DNA of 64,000 nt from positions 310,001-374,000 of the forward strand of contig NZ_JANIAA010000004.1 of NCBI RefSeq assembly GCF_024505145.1. The letters run 5' to 3'. Both the position numbers and the translations under genes were made by a program. Each line of letters starts with the position of its first letter. Within the stretch, counting starts at the first letter, position 1. The stretch comes from Streptomyces rugosispiralis. GTDB taxonomy: Bacteria > Actinomycetota > Actinomycetes > Streptomycetales > Streptomycetaceae. The notes beneath the pieces were generated by a model, which had not been told where the DNA came from, did no database searches, and saw nothing but the letters and a program-made list of their open reading frames with translations. Of this stretch, positions 44,887 to 53,685 are shown piece after piece.

Positions 44887-45676
44887 TCAGCCGAGGATCA
44901 CCGAGCGGGTGAGATGGCGCGGCTCGTCGGGGTCGAGCCCGCGCGCCACGTCCGACGCCCCCTCGCCCAGCCACCACACCACGCTCCGCGGCCCGGTCAC
45001 GCTGATCGGGCCGTGCCGGTACTCCTTGGCCGGATACGCCTCGGTCCACGCCCCCGCCGCCTCGCGCATCTTGAGCGCGGCCTCCTGGGCGACCCCATGG
45101 GTCCAGCCCCGCCCGAGGAAGGTGAACTGCCCGGCGTCCACGAGCGGTCCGGGCAGCGGCTCGGCGAGCGCCGCCTCCCCCGTCCGCCTCCAGGCGGTCC
45201 AGTGACGCCCCCAAGTGGGCACGCAGCAGCGCGAGTTCGGTGGTGGCCCAGCGGGTCTGCACCACCGATCGCTCATCGGCGAAGTCGAGCACCACCGCGG
45301 CGTCCGCGGCGCCCACGACGGGTGAGTCGGGGACCGCCGTGACGACGGTGGTGGGCACCCGGCCGCGCACCGCGCCGAGCAGTTCCAGCACCTCGGTCGT
45401 GGTGCCGGACCGGGACAGCGCGACCACCCGGTCGTAGGCGCGGCCGAGCGGCATCTCCGACGCCGCGAACGCGTCCGTCCCGCCCTGGCCCGCCGCCTCC
45501 CGCAGCGCCGCGTACGACTGGGCGATGAACCACGAGGTGCCGCAGCCGACGACGGCGACCCGCTCACCCGCCCGGGGCAGCGCCGCCCGTACGGGCCCGT
45601 CCGGATCCCGGGCCAGGGCGATGGCGCGCCGCCAGCAGTCGGGCTGGCTCGCGATCTCGGCCTCGGTGTGGCTCAT
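44887..45676 (-). pseudogene. SIS-domain sugar-phosphate isomerase/deaminase (AgaS-like), frameshifted
   Basis: MSHTEAEIASQPDCWRRAIA starts at 45676 after GAGGGGAG. The SIS domain VAVVGCGTSWFIAQSYAALR, ALSRSGTTTEVLELL is intact up to SLDRLEADG; there the coding strand has GGGGG (about 45177-45181) where GGGG would continue as EAALAEPLPGPLVDAGQFTF. The rest (LGRGWTHGVAQEAALKMREA, EYRHGPISV) follows in the other frame to the stop at 44887. As with the aldolase, one extra G in a five-G run. AgaS-type enzymes deaminate/isomerise galactosamine-6-phosphate. 790 bp, one over a multiple of three. Confidence 0.85.
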
Positions 45677-45809
45677 GGGGCTCCCCTCGTCGCACGGATG
45701 ATCCGAGCGGTATGGATGCTCGGAGTTGTTTCTTGCGGGTTGATAAAGCGCAGCATCACGCACGGAAGTCCAGAGCGGATGTGCGCGGGAGCGGGGTAGG
45801 GTGATCGGC

Positions 45810-46595
45810 GTGAAACGGCCCGAGCGCTGGAACGCCCTGCTGGATCTGCTGGCCAGGGACGGCAGAATCGATGTCGAGGAGGCGGCCGCCGAGCTGGCGG
45901 TGTCCGCCGCGACCATCCGGCGTGACCTGGATGAACTCGCTCAGCAGCAGATGCTGACGCGCACTCGCGGCGGCGCGGTCGCGCACAACCTCTCGTACGA
46001 CCTACCGCTGCGCTACAAGACCGCCCGGCGCGCCTCGGAGAAGCAGCGGATCGCCGCGGCCGCGGCCCGGATGGCCGAACCGGGCTCGATCGTGGGGCTC
46101 AACGGGGGGACGACCACCACCGAGGTCGCCCGCGCCATCTCCACGCGCGGCGACCTCTCCGCGCCGGGTGGCGGCCCGGCCGTCACGGTCGTCACCAACG
46201 CCCTGAACATCGCCAATGAGCTGGCGGTGCGGCCCCAGGTGAAGATCGTGCTCACCGGCGGGGTGGCCCGTCCGCAGTCCTTCGAGCTGATGGGGCCGCT
46301 GGCCACCGGGGTGCTGGACCAGGTGTCGCTGGACCTGGCGATCCTCGGTGTGGACGCGCTGGACACGGTCCAGGGCGCGACCGCCCACCATGAGGGCGAG
46401 GCCAGCATCAACCGTCTGATGGCCGGCCGGGCCACCCGGGTGGTGGTCGTGGCCGACAGCTCCAAGCTGGGCCGCCGGGCGTTCGCCCGGATCTGCGCAC
46501 TGGACCAGATCGATGTGCTGATCACGGACACCGGCGCCGATGAGGAGCTGGTCGCTCCGTACACCGAGGCCGGTGTCCGCGTGATCAGGGCCTGA
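45810..46595 (+). CDS. DeoR/AgaR family transcriptional regulator
   Basis: 261 residues from GTG 45810, which has GGGGTAGG nine bases upstream; GTG 45801 would directly abut that site. DeoR helix-turn-helix: RWNALLDLLARDGRIDVEEA, ELAVSAATIRRDLDELAQ. Sugar-phosphate-sensing domain: VGLNGGTTTTEVARAI, TNALNIANELAV, LTGGVARPQSFELMGPLA, GVDALDTVQGATAHHEGEA, VVVVADSSKLGRRAF. Divergent from the SIS/aldolase operon by 133 bp, so it is the likely repressor of amino-sugar or tagatose use. Confidence 0.93.
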   Translation: MKRPERWNALLDLLARDGRIDVEEAAAELAVSAATIRRDLDELAQQQMLTRTRGGAVAHNLSYDLPLRYKTARRASEKQRIAAAAARMAEPGSIVGLNGGTTTTEVARAISTRGDLSAPGGGPAVTVVTNALNIANELAVRPQVKIVLTGGVARPQSFELMGPLATGVLDQVSLDLAILGVDALDTVQGATAHHEGEASINRLMAGRATRVVVVADSSKLGRRAFARICALDQIDVLITDTGADEELVAPYTEAGVRVIRA

Positions 46596-46628
46596 ACTCC
46601 GCTCAGAAGGACCCGAGGCGTCGTACGC

Positions 46629-47102
46629 CTACGCCCTGGCGGCGGCCAGCAGGGCCGCCACCCGCTCGACGGCGAACGCGTAGCCCTGGACACCGCATCC
46701 GGCGATCACCCCGTTGGCCAGCGCGGAGACATAGGAGTGGTGCCGGAAGGCCTCCCGCTGGTGGATGTTGGAGATGTGCACCTCCACGATCGGCAGACCG
46801 TCGCAGGTGGCCAGGGCATCGCGCAGGGCGACGGAGGTGTGGGAGTACCCCGCGGGGTTGATGATGACCGCCGCGTGGCGCTCCCGGGCCTCATGGATCC
46901 AGTCGATCAGCTGGCCCTCGTGGTTGCTCTGCCGGCAGTCGGTCGTCAGACCGTGCGGCGCGGCCGTCTCGGCCACCAGCTTCTCGATGTCGGCCAGCGT
47001 GTCGGTGCCGTAGATCTCGGGTTGCCGGCGGCCCAGGAGGTTCAGGTTCGGTCCGTTGAGCACCATGATCGTGGAGCGGTCGCGCACGGGGGTGGTGGTC
47101 AT
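46629..47102 (-). CDS. aroQ: Type II 3-dehydroquinate dehydratase
   Basis: 157 residues. [20 protein letters not shown] (active-site loop with Arg and Tyr), [53 protein letters not shown] (catalytic His), [14 protein letters not shown]. It converts 3-dehydroquinate to 3-dehydroshikimate; stand-alone type II enzymes in actinomycetes serve either the shikimate pathway or quinate catabolism. ATG 47102 follows AGGAAGGA. No other shikimate genes are near, which points to a catabolic or secondary copy. Confidence 0.95.
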   Translation of the reverse strand: MTTTPVRDRSTIMVLNGPNLNLLGRRQPEIYGTDTLADIEKLVAETAAPHGLTTDCRQSNHEGQLIDWIHEARERHAAVIINPAGYSHTSVALRDALATCDGLPIVEVHISNIHQREAFRHHSYVSALANGVIAGCGVQGYAFAVERVAALLAAARA

Positions 47103-47179
47103 GGCGTGTGGTCCTTCCTGGGCGGTCGGCACTTCGAGGGGCGGTTCACCGGGGGCACCGACCCGCGAGGAATCGTAGA

Positions 47180-49003
47180 TCAGGGATATGACACCACGGT
47201 GGACGGCACGGTGGAGGTGCCCGAGGTGGGAGATCCGCTGTCATTGATGACGCGCTCGTACTGACCCTGGCCGCCGAGCGAGACGACCAGCAGATTGTGG
47301 AACTTCACCCCCGACGTGTTCGGCGCGGCGAAGCCGTGGTGCTGCACGATGCTCGGGTCGACGTTGTAGTAGCAGTAGCTGCCGAGCCCCCACCCCTCGT
47401 GCGTGGTCACCGAATCGGCCACCTTGTAGGCGGCGTACCCCTTGATGGAGCCGTTCTGGATGGCCGCCTGGTTGGGGGCGTCGTACGCCTTCTCGTTCTG
47501 GAAGAAGATGGTTCGGCCCCGCTGCCCGAACCACTGCACGTCGTACTTGTTGAAGTGCTCCACGAACAGCCCCGTGGCCAGCACGTCGTCGCCGTTGACC
47601 CGGACACCGTAGTCGGCGCGGTTGGTCTCCCAGCCGACCCCGTCGCCGTGGTCGGCGCGCCAGACCCAGGTGTGGTCGACGATGGTGTGCCGGCTGTTGA
47701 TGACCATGCTGGTGGTGGCCTTGCCGGGGCCCGCGCCACCGATGCGGATGAACACGTCCTGGACGGTGGTGGGGTTGGCCGAGTGGTCGGCCGAGGCCCC
47801 CTGCGGGCCGACTTCCAGCAGCGTGGCGGAGTTGACCGGTCCGGCGTCGATGAGGAAACCGGCCAGCCGCACCCCGTCGACATCGGCGACCTTCAGCGCG
47901 GTGACGCCGTTGTCGGGGATGAGCGTGGCGTAGCCGAGCCCGAGGACGACGGTGTTCGCGCGGTTCACCTGGACCGGCCGGTCCAGGTGGTAGATCCCCG
48001 GGGTGAACAGCAGATGCAGCCCCTGGGTGAGCGCCTCGTTGAGGGTGGCCGCGGTGACGCCGGGCTTGGCCACGTAGAACTGCGACAGCGGCAGCGAGGT
48101 GCCTCTGGGGGTGCCGTTGCCCCAGGTGACACCGCGGGCGTTGGTGCGCTTCTCGGGCAGGAAGACCCGGTACTCGCCGCCGTTGAGGTACAGGAAGGGC
48201 TTCTCCCGGGAGATGGGGGTGGTGTTGAGCGTGGTGTACGGCGGGTTGGGGAAGCTCTGTCCGGGCGCGCCCTCTACACCGGAGAACACCATGTTCCACA
48301 CGCCGTTGAGCCAGCCGCCGACCGCGCTGTCGCGGGTGTACCACTGCTGCTGGGAGTACGGTCCGACCTGGCCGTCGATGCGGCTGTCCGCGATGTAGCC
48401 GCCGCTCGCCCAGCCGTAGCCGTTGGGGGCGAGGTTGAGCCCGCCGCGGACGTGCATCCGCCGGAAGGGGGCCGCCTGCGCCACGGCCCAGCGGTTGGTG
48501 CCGTTGACCGGTACGACCGCGAGGTTCTCCGCCGAGCGCCAGAAGTTCTGGGTGGCATTGCCGTTGAACCATCCGGCGTCCACCGTGATGTCGCCGTTGA
48601 TGGTCGTGTCGTCGGGGGAAAGGCCCAGCCCGGCGATGGAGGTGTAGAAGCCGATCTGGGCGTTGAGCCCGCTGTAGCTGCCGGGCTTGAACAGCAGGGC
48701 GTAGCGCCCGGTGCCGAACTGCGCCGACTCCTGCTTCTTGAACACCTCGTCCAGCTTCGCCTGGATGCCGGGCGTGGACGGGTCGAAAACGATCACGTTC
48801 GGGCCGAGGTCGCCACCGCCGGGCAGGGCCTTGGCGCTCCTGCCCCGGCGCGAGGGGGCGGCGGCCGCGGGAGTGGCCAGGCCGCCGAGGGCGGGGGCCG
48901 ATGCGACGGCGGCCGCGGCGCCGAGCACCGCCCGGCGGCCGACCGCGGAGCGGCCGGAGGAGGAAGGGGAGGAAGAGGAGGAAGACGTGGGGGAAGGCGT
49001 CAT
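47180..49003 (-). CDS. Tat-exported beta-helix protein, probably GH55-like glucanase
   Basis: 607 residues. Ser-rich head, then a twin-arginine-like signal ([20 protein letters not shown]). Two right-handed beta-helix halves are suggested: [59 protein letters not shown], then [40 protein letters not shown]. This twin 'rib-cage' layout and length fit streptomycete GH55 exo-beta-1,3-glucanases, but catalytic Glu assignment was not possible by eye. An operator-like palindrome lies 46 bp upstream, shared with the LacI gene and the divergent DUF1996 gene. Confidence 0.6.
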   Translation of the reverse strand: MTPSPTSSSSSSPSSSGRSAVGRRAVLGAAAAVASAPALGGLATPAAAAPSRRGRSAKALPGGGDLGPNVIVFDPSTPGIQAKLDEVFKKQESAQFGTGRYALLFKPGSYSGLNAQIGFYTSIAGLGLSPDDTTINGDITVDAGWFNGNATQNFWRSAENLAVVPVNGTNRWAVAQAAPFRRMHVRGGLNLAPNGYGWASGGYIADSRIDGQVGPYSQQQWYTRDSAVGGWLNGVWNMVFSGVEGAPGQSFPNPPYTTLNTTPISREKPFLYLNGGEYRVFLPEKRTNARGVTWGNGTPRGTSLPLSQFYVAKPGVTAATLNEALTQGLHLLFTPGIYHLDRPVQVNRANTVVLGLGYATLIPDNGVTALKVADVDGVRLAGFLIDAGPVNSATLLEVGPQGASADHSANPTTVQDVFIRIGGAGPGKATTSMVINSRHTIVDHTWVWRADHGDGVGWETNRADYGVRVNGDDVLATGLFVEHFNKYDVQWFGQRGRTIFFQNEKAYDAPNQAAIQNGSIKGYAAYKVADSVTTHEGWGLGSYCYYNVDPSIVQHHGFAAPNTSGVKFHNLLVVSLGGQGQYERVINDSGSPTSGTSTVPSTVVSYP

Positions 49004-49048
49004 GGGGGCGTCTCTCCTGGTTCAGTAAATGAACGGGATGGGGGGTGA

Positions 49049-49060
49049 GGGAGCGCTCTC
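49049..49060. promoter_or_regulatory. LacI-type operator, site A (before the beta-helix gene)
   Basis: GGGAGCGCTCTC contains the perfect palindrome GAGCGCTC (49051-49058), the same core as at 49303 and 52467. It lies in the 440-bp divergent region 49004-49444, which otherwise holds site B, a probable promoter and an AT-richer stretch near 49120-49145. Confidence 0.7.
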
Positions 49061-49302
49061 TTGCCGTCGCATGCTTCATCCATGTGAACGACTCGTCAAG
49101 AGTTGTGACCGCAGTCCTTGCATGTTGTTGTTTTTTGAACGTCAACTGCCCTGGTGGAACGGCGGGTTCAGGTGAAGTTGGGGAGATTTGTGGTGGGCAC
49201 GTCTTCGGCGGTTGTGTTCAAAAGGGAAAGGAGAACTGGCGTCTGATCCTTTCCGCGCGACGCCTTGACACCTTTGTGTCCCCGCCCGGACACTCCCATC
49301 TC

Positions 49303-49316
49303 GGAGAGCGCTCTCC
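49303..49316. promoter_or_regulatory. LacI-type operator, site B, with upstream promoter
   Basis: GGAGAGCGCTCTCC is a perfect 14-bp palindrome. Upstream, TTGACA (49265-49270) and GACACT (49289-49294) are spaced 18 bp, a plausible promoter for the DUF1996 gene, so a repressor at 49303 would cover the transcription start. The motif is close to the CebR box TGGGAGCGCTCCCA of cellulose-responsive genes. Confidence 0.75.
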
Positions 49317-49444
49317 CATTGTTGTCGCGGGCCGGTGACGGCCCGTCATGCGGGCGGCCCGGCCCGCACCACGGCGTCGCGAGTCCTCGCCGTGCGAGGG
49401 CCGCCCGGCCACCTTCACCCTCTCTCCATGTGGCAGGAGTCTCC

Positions 49445-50617
49445 ATGGCACGGAGATCGAAGATCGTTTCATCCACCCTGATCACGGGCGCGCTGCTGCT
49501 GACCTCGCTCGGGCTCGGTGGTATCGCGATGAGCGCCGAGACACCCGCGGCGAAGTCCGCGGGCGGCGGTGTCACGGCGGCCCACGCGGCCCAGCCGGGG
49601 CACGCGGCCCAGCCGGGGCACGCGGCCCATGCGGGGCACGCGGCCCATGCGGGGCACGCGGCCCAGCCGGGGCACGCCATGGCGGCGTCGGCCGCCTCCT
49701 CGCCCGAGGACCCGGACGGCGACGGCTACATTCCCGCGAACCCGCCGGTCACCGGCGTCACCCCGTCCACGAAGGAGCCGCCCCACCGCTACTTCCACGA
49801 GTTCCAGGCCAACTGCTCGGTCAGCCACACCAAGGCGGACGACCCGATCGTGTATCCGCAGCGGCCGGGCGCGTCCCATGACCACACCTTCATGGGCAAC
49901 ACCACGACCGACGCGGCCAGCACCACGGCCTCCCTCGACGCCGGCCGCACCACCTGCAAGGCGCCGGGGGACAAGTCGGGCTACTGGATGCCCACGCTCT
50001 TCAACGGCGACAAGCCGGTGCTGCCCATCGGCCCGCAGACCATCTACTACAAGGCGGGCGTGACCGACTACACCAGTGTCCGGCCGTTCCCCAAGGGGCT
50101 GCGGTTCGTGGTGGGCGATCCGGCGCAGACCGCCGAGGAGTTCCGCCGTCACCCCGGCTTCGTGGAGGGCTGGGAGTGCGGCGACAGCTACTTCAACGTC
50201 GCGTTCCCCAAGGACTGCCCGAGCCGTCCCGAGGTCCAGCTCAACATCCGTTTCCAGGCGCCCAGTTGCTGGGACGGCAAGTACCTGGACACGCCCGACC
50301 ACCGCAGCCATATGGCCTACCCGGTGGTCAACCCCGGCACGAACAACAACGTGTGCCCCGCCGACCACCCGGTGGCGCTGCCGATGGTCGAGTTCAAGAT
50401 GGCCTTCCCGGTCAACGGCGACCTCTCCCGGGCGAGGCTGGCCAGCGGCCCGAGCTGGTCGTTCCACTACGACTTCTTCAACGCCTGGGACGCGCCCACG
50501 CTCAAGGCGCTCGTCGACCACTGCGTGGTCGGGGCGCTGCAGTGCGACGCCCGCGGCTATGACCAGACCCACCCCGAGGCCGGAGCGGCCCTCGACGAGA
50601 ACTACGAGCTGCCGTGA
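49445..50617 (+). CDS. Secreted DUF1996 protein with His-rich repeat
   Basis: 390 residues. ATG 49445 follows GGCAGGAG. Signal peptide SSTLITGALLLTSLGLGGIA. Residues 45-78 are five six-residue units of the GHAAQP/GHAAHA type, encoded by an 18-bp tandem DNA repeat; the regular His spacing suggests metal binding. The DUF1996 domain follows: YFHEFQANCSVSHTKADDPI, SHDHTFMGNTTTDA, GYWMPTLFNGDKPVLP, HMAYPV, and several conserved Cys. The family occurs in fungi and bacteria and its activity is not established. Co-regulated and co-directional with the discoidin glycosidase, so a polysaccharide-linked role is likely. Confidence 0.82.
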   Translation: MARRSKIVSSTLITGALLLTSLGLGGIAMSAETPAAKSAGGGVTAAHAAQPGHAAQPGHAAHAGHAAHAGHAAQPGHAMAASAASSPEDPDGDGYIPANPPVTGVTPSTKEPPHRYFHEFQANCSVSHTKADDPIVYPQRPGASHDHTFMGNTTTDAASTTASLDAGRTTCKAPGDKSGYWMPTLFNGDKPVLPIGPQTIYYKAGVTDYTSVRPFPKGLRFVVGDPAQTAEEFRRHPGFVEGWECGDSYFNVAFPKDCPSRPEVQLNIRFQAPSCWDGKYLDTPDHRSHMAYPVVNPGTNNNVCPADHPVALPMVEFKMAFPVNGDLSRARLASGPSWSFHYDFFNAWDAPTLKALVDHCVVGALQCDARGYDQTHPEAGAALDENYELP

Positions 50618-50620
50618 AAC

Positions 50621-50663
50621 GTGCGGCCCGGCCGCCGCGGACACCGTGGCGGCCGGGCCGCAC
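50621..50663 (+). terminator. Strong hairpin between the DUF1996 and glycosidase genes
   Basis: GTGCGGCCCGGCCGCC (50621-50636) and GGCGGCCGGGCCGCAC (50648-50663) are exact reverse complements with an 11-nt loop, starting four bases after the DUF1996 stop. No T run follows, so it may be a partial terminator or an mRNA-stability element that sets unequal expression of the two genes. Confidence 0.7.
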
Positions 50664-50699
50664 GCACCCCACCCCCCCGACACACCGAAAGACACCACC

Positions 50700-52448
50700 A
50701 TGACCCGGACCCGTACCGCCCCACGCCGTATCGCGGCGCCCCTCGCCGCCGGTCTGCTGGCCGCCGGTGCCCTCGCGCTGCCCGGCCAGCAGGCACACGC
50801 CGCCGGAAGCGTCGTCAAGGTCACCGGCGCCCAGGGCGACTGGCGGCTGACCGTGGACGGCCAGCCGTATCAGATCAAGGGCCTGACCTGGGGCCCCGCC
50901 ATCGCGGACGCCGATCGCTACCTCCCCGATCTGCGGTCGATGGGCGTGAACACCATCCGCACCTGGGGCACCGACGCCACCAGCAAACCGCTCTTCGACT
51001 CGGCGGCCGCCCATGGCATCAAGGTGATCGCCGGATTCTGGCTGCAGCCCGGTGGCGGCCCGGGCAGTGGCGGCTGTGTGAACTACCGGACGGACACCGC
51101 CTACAAGGATCAGACGGCCGCCGAGTTCACCAAGTGGGTCTCCGCCTACAAGGACCACCCGGGCGTACTGATGTGGAACGTGGGCAACGAGTCGGTGCTC
51201 GGCCTCCAGAACTGCTACAGCGGCGATGAGCTGGAGCGGCAGCGGGACGCCTACACCACGTTCGTCAACGACATCGCCAAGAAGATCCACGCCATCGACC
51301 CCGGCCACCCGGTGACCTCCACCGACGCCTGGACCGGCGCGTGGCCGTACTACCGGAGGAACGCCCCCGACCTCGATCTGTACGCCGTCAACTCCTACCA
51401 CGCCGTCTGCGACATCAAGGCCACCTGGGAGCAGGGCGGTTACACCAAGCCGTACATCGTCACCGAGACCGGCCCGGCGGGGGAGTGGGAGGTCCCCGAC
51501 GACTCCAACGGTGTGCCCGAGGAGCCCACCGACCAGGCCAAGGCCGCGGGCTACACCAAGGCGTGGAACTGCGTCACCGGCCACAGGGGGGTCGCGCTCG
51601 GCGCCACGATGTTCCACTACGGCACCGAGGACGACTTCGGTGGCGTCTGGTTCAATCTGCTGCCCGCCGGCCAGAAGCGGCTGTCGTACTACGCGGTGAA
51701 GAGGGCGTACGGCGCGGACACCTCGCGCGACAACACACCGCCGGTCATCTCCTCGCCGGCCGTGGAGGGCGACGCCGCCAAGGTGGAGGCGGGCCGTGCC
51801 CTGACGCTCGCCGTCAAGGCCACCGACCCCGACGGCGACGCCATTTCCTACCAGGTGCTGGGCAGCACGATGTACCTCGACAAGGACAAGAGGCTCATCC
51901 CGCTGCCCGCCACCGACCTCGGTGGCGGCCGGCTGAGGCTCACCGCGCCGGACCGCCCCGGGGTGTGGAAGGTGTACGTCAAGGCCACCGACGGCAAGGG
52001 CGACGTCGGCATCGGGACCCGTTCCGTACGGGTCGTCCCGCCCGCCGTGAACGGCACCGATGTGGCCCTCGGCAGGCCCGCCACCGCCTCCTCGTACCAG
52101 ACCGGTGGCGGCGACTGCCCCTGCACCCCGGACAACGCCGTGGACGGCAAGGCGGACACCCGCTGGGCCGCCGACTGGAGCGATCCGCAGTGGCTCCAGG
52201 TGGACCTCGGCGCGTCCACCTCCTTCACCCACGTCCAGCTGGTGTGGGAGGCGGCCTACGCCAAGGCGTACACCATCCAGACCTCCGACGACGGCCAGAA
52301 CTGGCGCACCGTCCGCGAGGTGACCGACGGCAACGGCGGTGTCGACGACTTCGACATCTCGGGCACCGGGCGCTACGTCCGCGTCCACGGCACGGCCCGT
52401 GGCACCGGCTACGGCTACTCGCTCTACGAGTTCGGCGTCTACCGCTGA
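50700..52448 (+). CDS. Secreted glycoside hydrolase (TIM barrel) with C-terminal discoidin domain
   Basis: 582 residues. Signal peptide IAAPLAAGLLAAGALALPG ending AHA. The clan GH-A barrel is like GH2/GH5/GH72: PYQIKGLTWGP, LRSMGVNTIRTWGTD, MWNVGNESVLG (acid/base Glu after Asn), and YIVTETGPAGEW (nucleophile Glu). A Cadherin/Ig-like module (DNTPPVISSPAVEGDAAKVE) and an F5/8-type C domain (CBM32-like: NVALGRPATASS pattern, DNAVDGKADTRWAADW, QWLQVDLG) follow. It should bind and cleave a beta-glycan; the specificity is unclear. Only a weak GAAAGA ribosome site; 82 bp after the DUF1996 gene. Confidence 0.85.
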   Translation: MTRTRTAPRRIAAPLAAGLLAAGALALPGQQAHAAGSVVKVTGAQGDWRLTVDGQPYQIKGLTWGPAIADADRYLPDLRSMGVNTIRTWGTDATSKPLFDSAAAHGIKVIAGFWLQPGGGPGSGGCVNYRTDTAYKDQTAAEFTKWVSAYKDHPGVLMWNVGNESVLGLQNCYSGDELERQRDAYTTFVNDIAKKIHAIDPGHPVTSTDAWTGAWPYYRRNAPDLDLYAVNSYHAVCDIKATWEQGGYTKPYIVTETGPAGEWEVPDDSNGVPEEPTDQAKAAGYTKAWNCVTGHRGVALGATMFHYGTEDDFGGVWFNLLPAGQKRLSYYAVKRAYGADTSRDNTPPVISSPAVEGDAAKVEAGRALTLAVKATDPDGDAISYQVLGSTMYLDKDKRLIPLPATDLGGGRLRLTAPDRPGVWKVYVKATDGKGDVGIGTRSVRVVPPAVNGTDVALGRPATASSYQTGGGDCPCTPDNAVDGKADTRWAADWSDPQWLQVDLGASTSFTHVQLVWEAAYAKAYTIQTSDDGQNWRTVREVTDGNGGVDDFDISGTGRYVRVHGTARGTGYGYSLYEFGVYR

Positions 52449-52466
52449 GCCACTGAGGAGGGGGCC

Positions 52467-52480
52467 GGGAGAGCGCTCTA
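52467..52480. promoter_or_regulatory. LacI-type operator, site C (before the LacI gene)
   Basis: GGGAGAGCGCTCTA contains the palindrome AGAGCGCTCT (52470-52479), the same core as sites A and B. It lies 35 bp before the LacI start, as expected for autoregulation. Confidence 0.72.
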
Positions 52481-52514
52481 TGCCCCCGGGACACGCTGCC
52501 ACTAGGGTGCGGAC

Positions 52515-53555
52515 ATGAACCGACAGGCCCCGACCTTGGAGGATGTCGCCCGGGAGGCCGGTGTCTCCCGGGCGACCGTGTCCCGGGTCGTCAACGGCGT
52601 CCGCAATGTGGATCCGGCCATCCAGGACCTGGTCCGGCTGGCGATCGAGAGGACCGGCTACGCGCCCAACCGGGCGGCCAGATCGCTGGTGACCCGGCGC
52701 ACGGGCACCGTGGCGCTCGTCGTCTCCGGGGCCGGGGACACCTCGGAGGAGGAGCAGAACGCCTTCGCCGCGCGGGTGTTCGCGGACCCGTTCTTCGGCC
52801 GGGTGGTCGGTGGCGTGGTGGGGTTCCTGCGGCCGCGCTCGATGCATCCGGTGCTGATGTTCGCCGAGTCCCCCGAGGCCCGGCAGGAGGTGGTGAGGTA
52901 TCTGCGGCAGGGGAACGCGGACGGGGCCCTCGTGGTGTCCACCCACCCCGACGATCCACTGCCCGCGCTGCTGGCCGAGGCCGGACTGCCCGCCGTGCTG
53001 TTCGCCCGGCCCGTGCGGCCGGTGGCGCTGAGCCATGTCGACCTGGCGCACTGGGACGGTGGCCGTCTCGCCGCCGAGCGCCTGCTGGCCCGGGGGTGCC
53101 GGAAGGTGGCCACCGTGTCGGGGCCGTGGGCCGTGGCGGCGAGCCAGGAGCGGCTCGCCGGGTTCCGCGACACCATGGCCCGCGGTGGCCACCCGTACGT
53201 TCCGGTGGCCGAGGGCGGCTTCACACTGGACAGCGGAGTGGCGGCGATGACCACGCTGCTCGCCCAACACCCCGATGTGGAAGGGGTGTTCGCGGCCAAC
53301 GACCTGATGGCCCAGGGGGTCTGCCAGGTGCTGAGGGAGCGCGGGCGGCGGGTGCCCGAGGACGTCGCGGTCGTCGGCTTCGACGACTCCAGCGTGGCCG
53401 CCACCTGCCGGCCGCCGCTGACCTCGGTGCGCCAGCCGGTGGAGGACATGGCGGCGGCGATGGCCCGGCTGCTCGACGAGCACGTCCGGGGCCTGCGCAC
53501 CGATCCGGTCGCGGTCCTCTTCGAACCGGAGCTGGTGGTACGGGAGTCGGCGTAG
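52515..53555 (+). CDS. LacI family regulator of the glycan-hydrolase locus
   Basis: 346 residues. HTH TLEDVAREAGVSRATVSRVV, hinge YAPNRAARSLV, effector domain with GALVVSTHPDDPLPALL, VDLAHWDGGRLAAERLLARG, VFAANDLMAQGVCQVL and VGFDDSSVAATCRPPLTSVR. Palindromes with the GAGCGCTC core stand before this gene, the DUF1996/glycosidase operon and the beta-helix gene, so it probably represses all three until an oligosaccharide is sensed. The 130 bp after it contain imperfect GCGCCGGACGTGTGCG repeats (53590-53660) and no gene. Confidence 0.93.
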   Translation: MNRQAPTLEDVAREAGVSRATVSRVVNGVRNVDPAIQDLVRLAIERTGYAPNRAARSLVTRRTGTVALVVSGAGDTSEEEQNAFAARVFADPFFGRVVGGVVGFLRPRSMHPVLMFAESPEARQEVVRYLRQGNADGALVVSTHPDDPLPALLAEAGLPAVLFARPVRPVALSHVDLAHWDGGRLAAERLLARGCRKVATVSGPWAVAASQERLAGFRDTMARGGHPYVPVAEGGFTLDSGVAAMTTLLAQHPDVEGVFAANDLMAQGVCQVLRERGRRVPEDVAVVGFDDSSVAATCRPPLTSVRQPVEDMAAAMARLLDEHVRGLRTDPVAVLFEPELVVRESA

Positions 53556-53685
53556 CGGCACGGGGAGGAGGCGGCGTAGCCCCGGCCCCGGACGTCTGCG
53601 TAGCGCCCGCGCCGGACGTGTGCGCAGCGCCCGCGCCGGAGACGTGTGCGCCGCCCCTCCGCGCCACCACCCACATACCGCGCCC

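Noticed and set aside
44740..45190. Programmed ribosomal frameshifting in the aldolase and SIS genes
   Set aside because: No known slippery heptamer plus downstream structure was seen, and the shift would fall very early in the aldolase; mutation, phase variation or sequencing error is simpler.
50502..53561. A 1019-codon minus-strand frame across the glycosidase and LacI genes
   Set aside because: It is the antisense shadow of two well-supported plus-strand genes, with Arg/Gly/Val-rich low-information sequence and no start signals.
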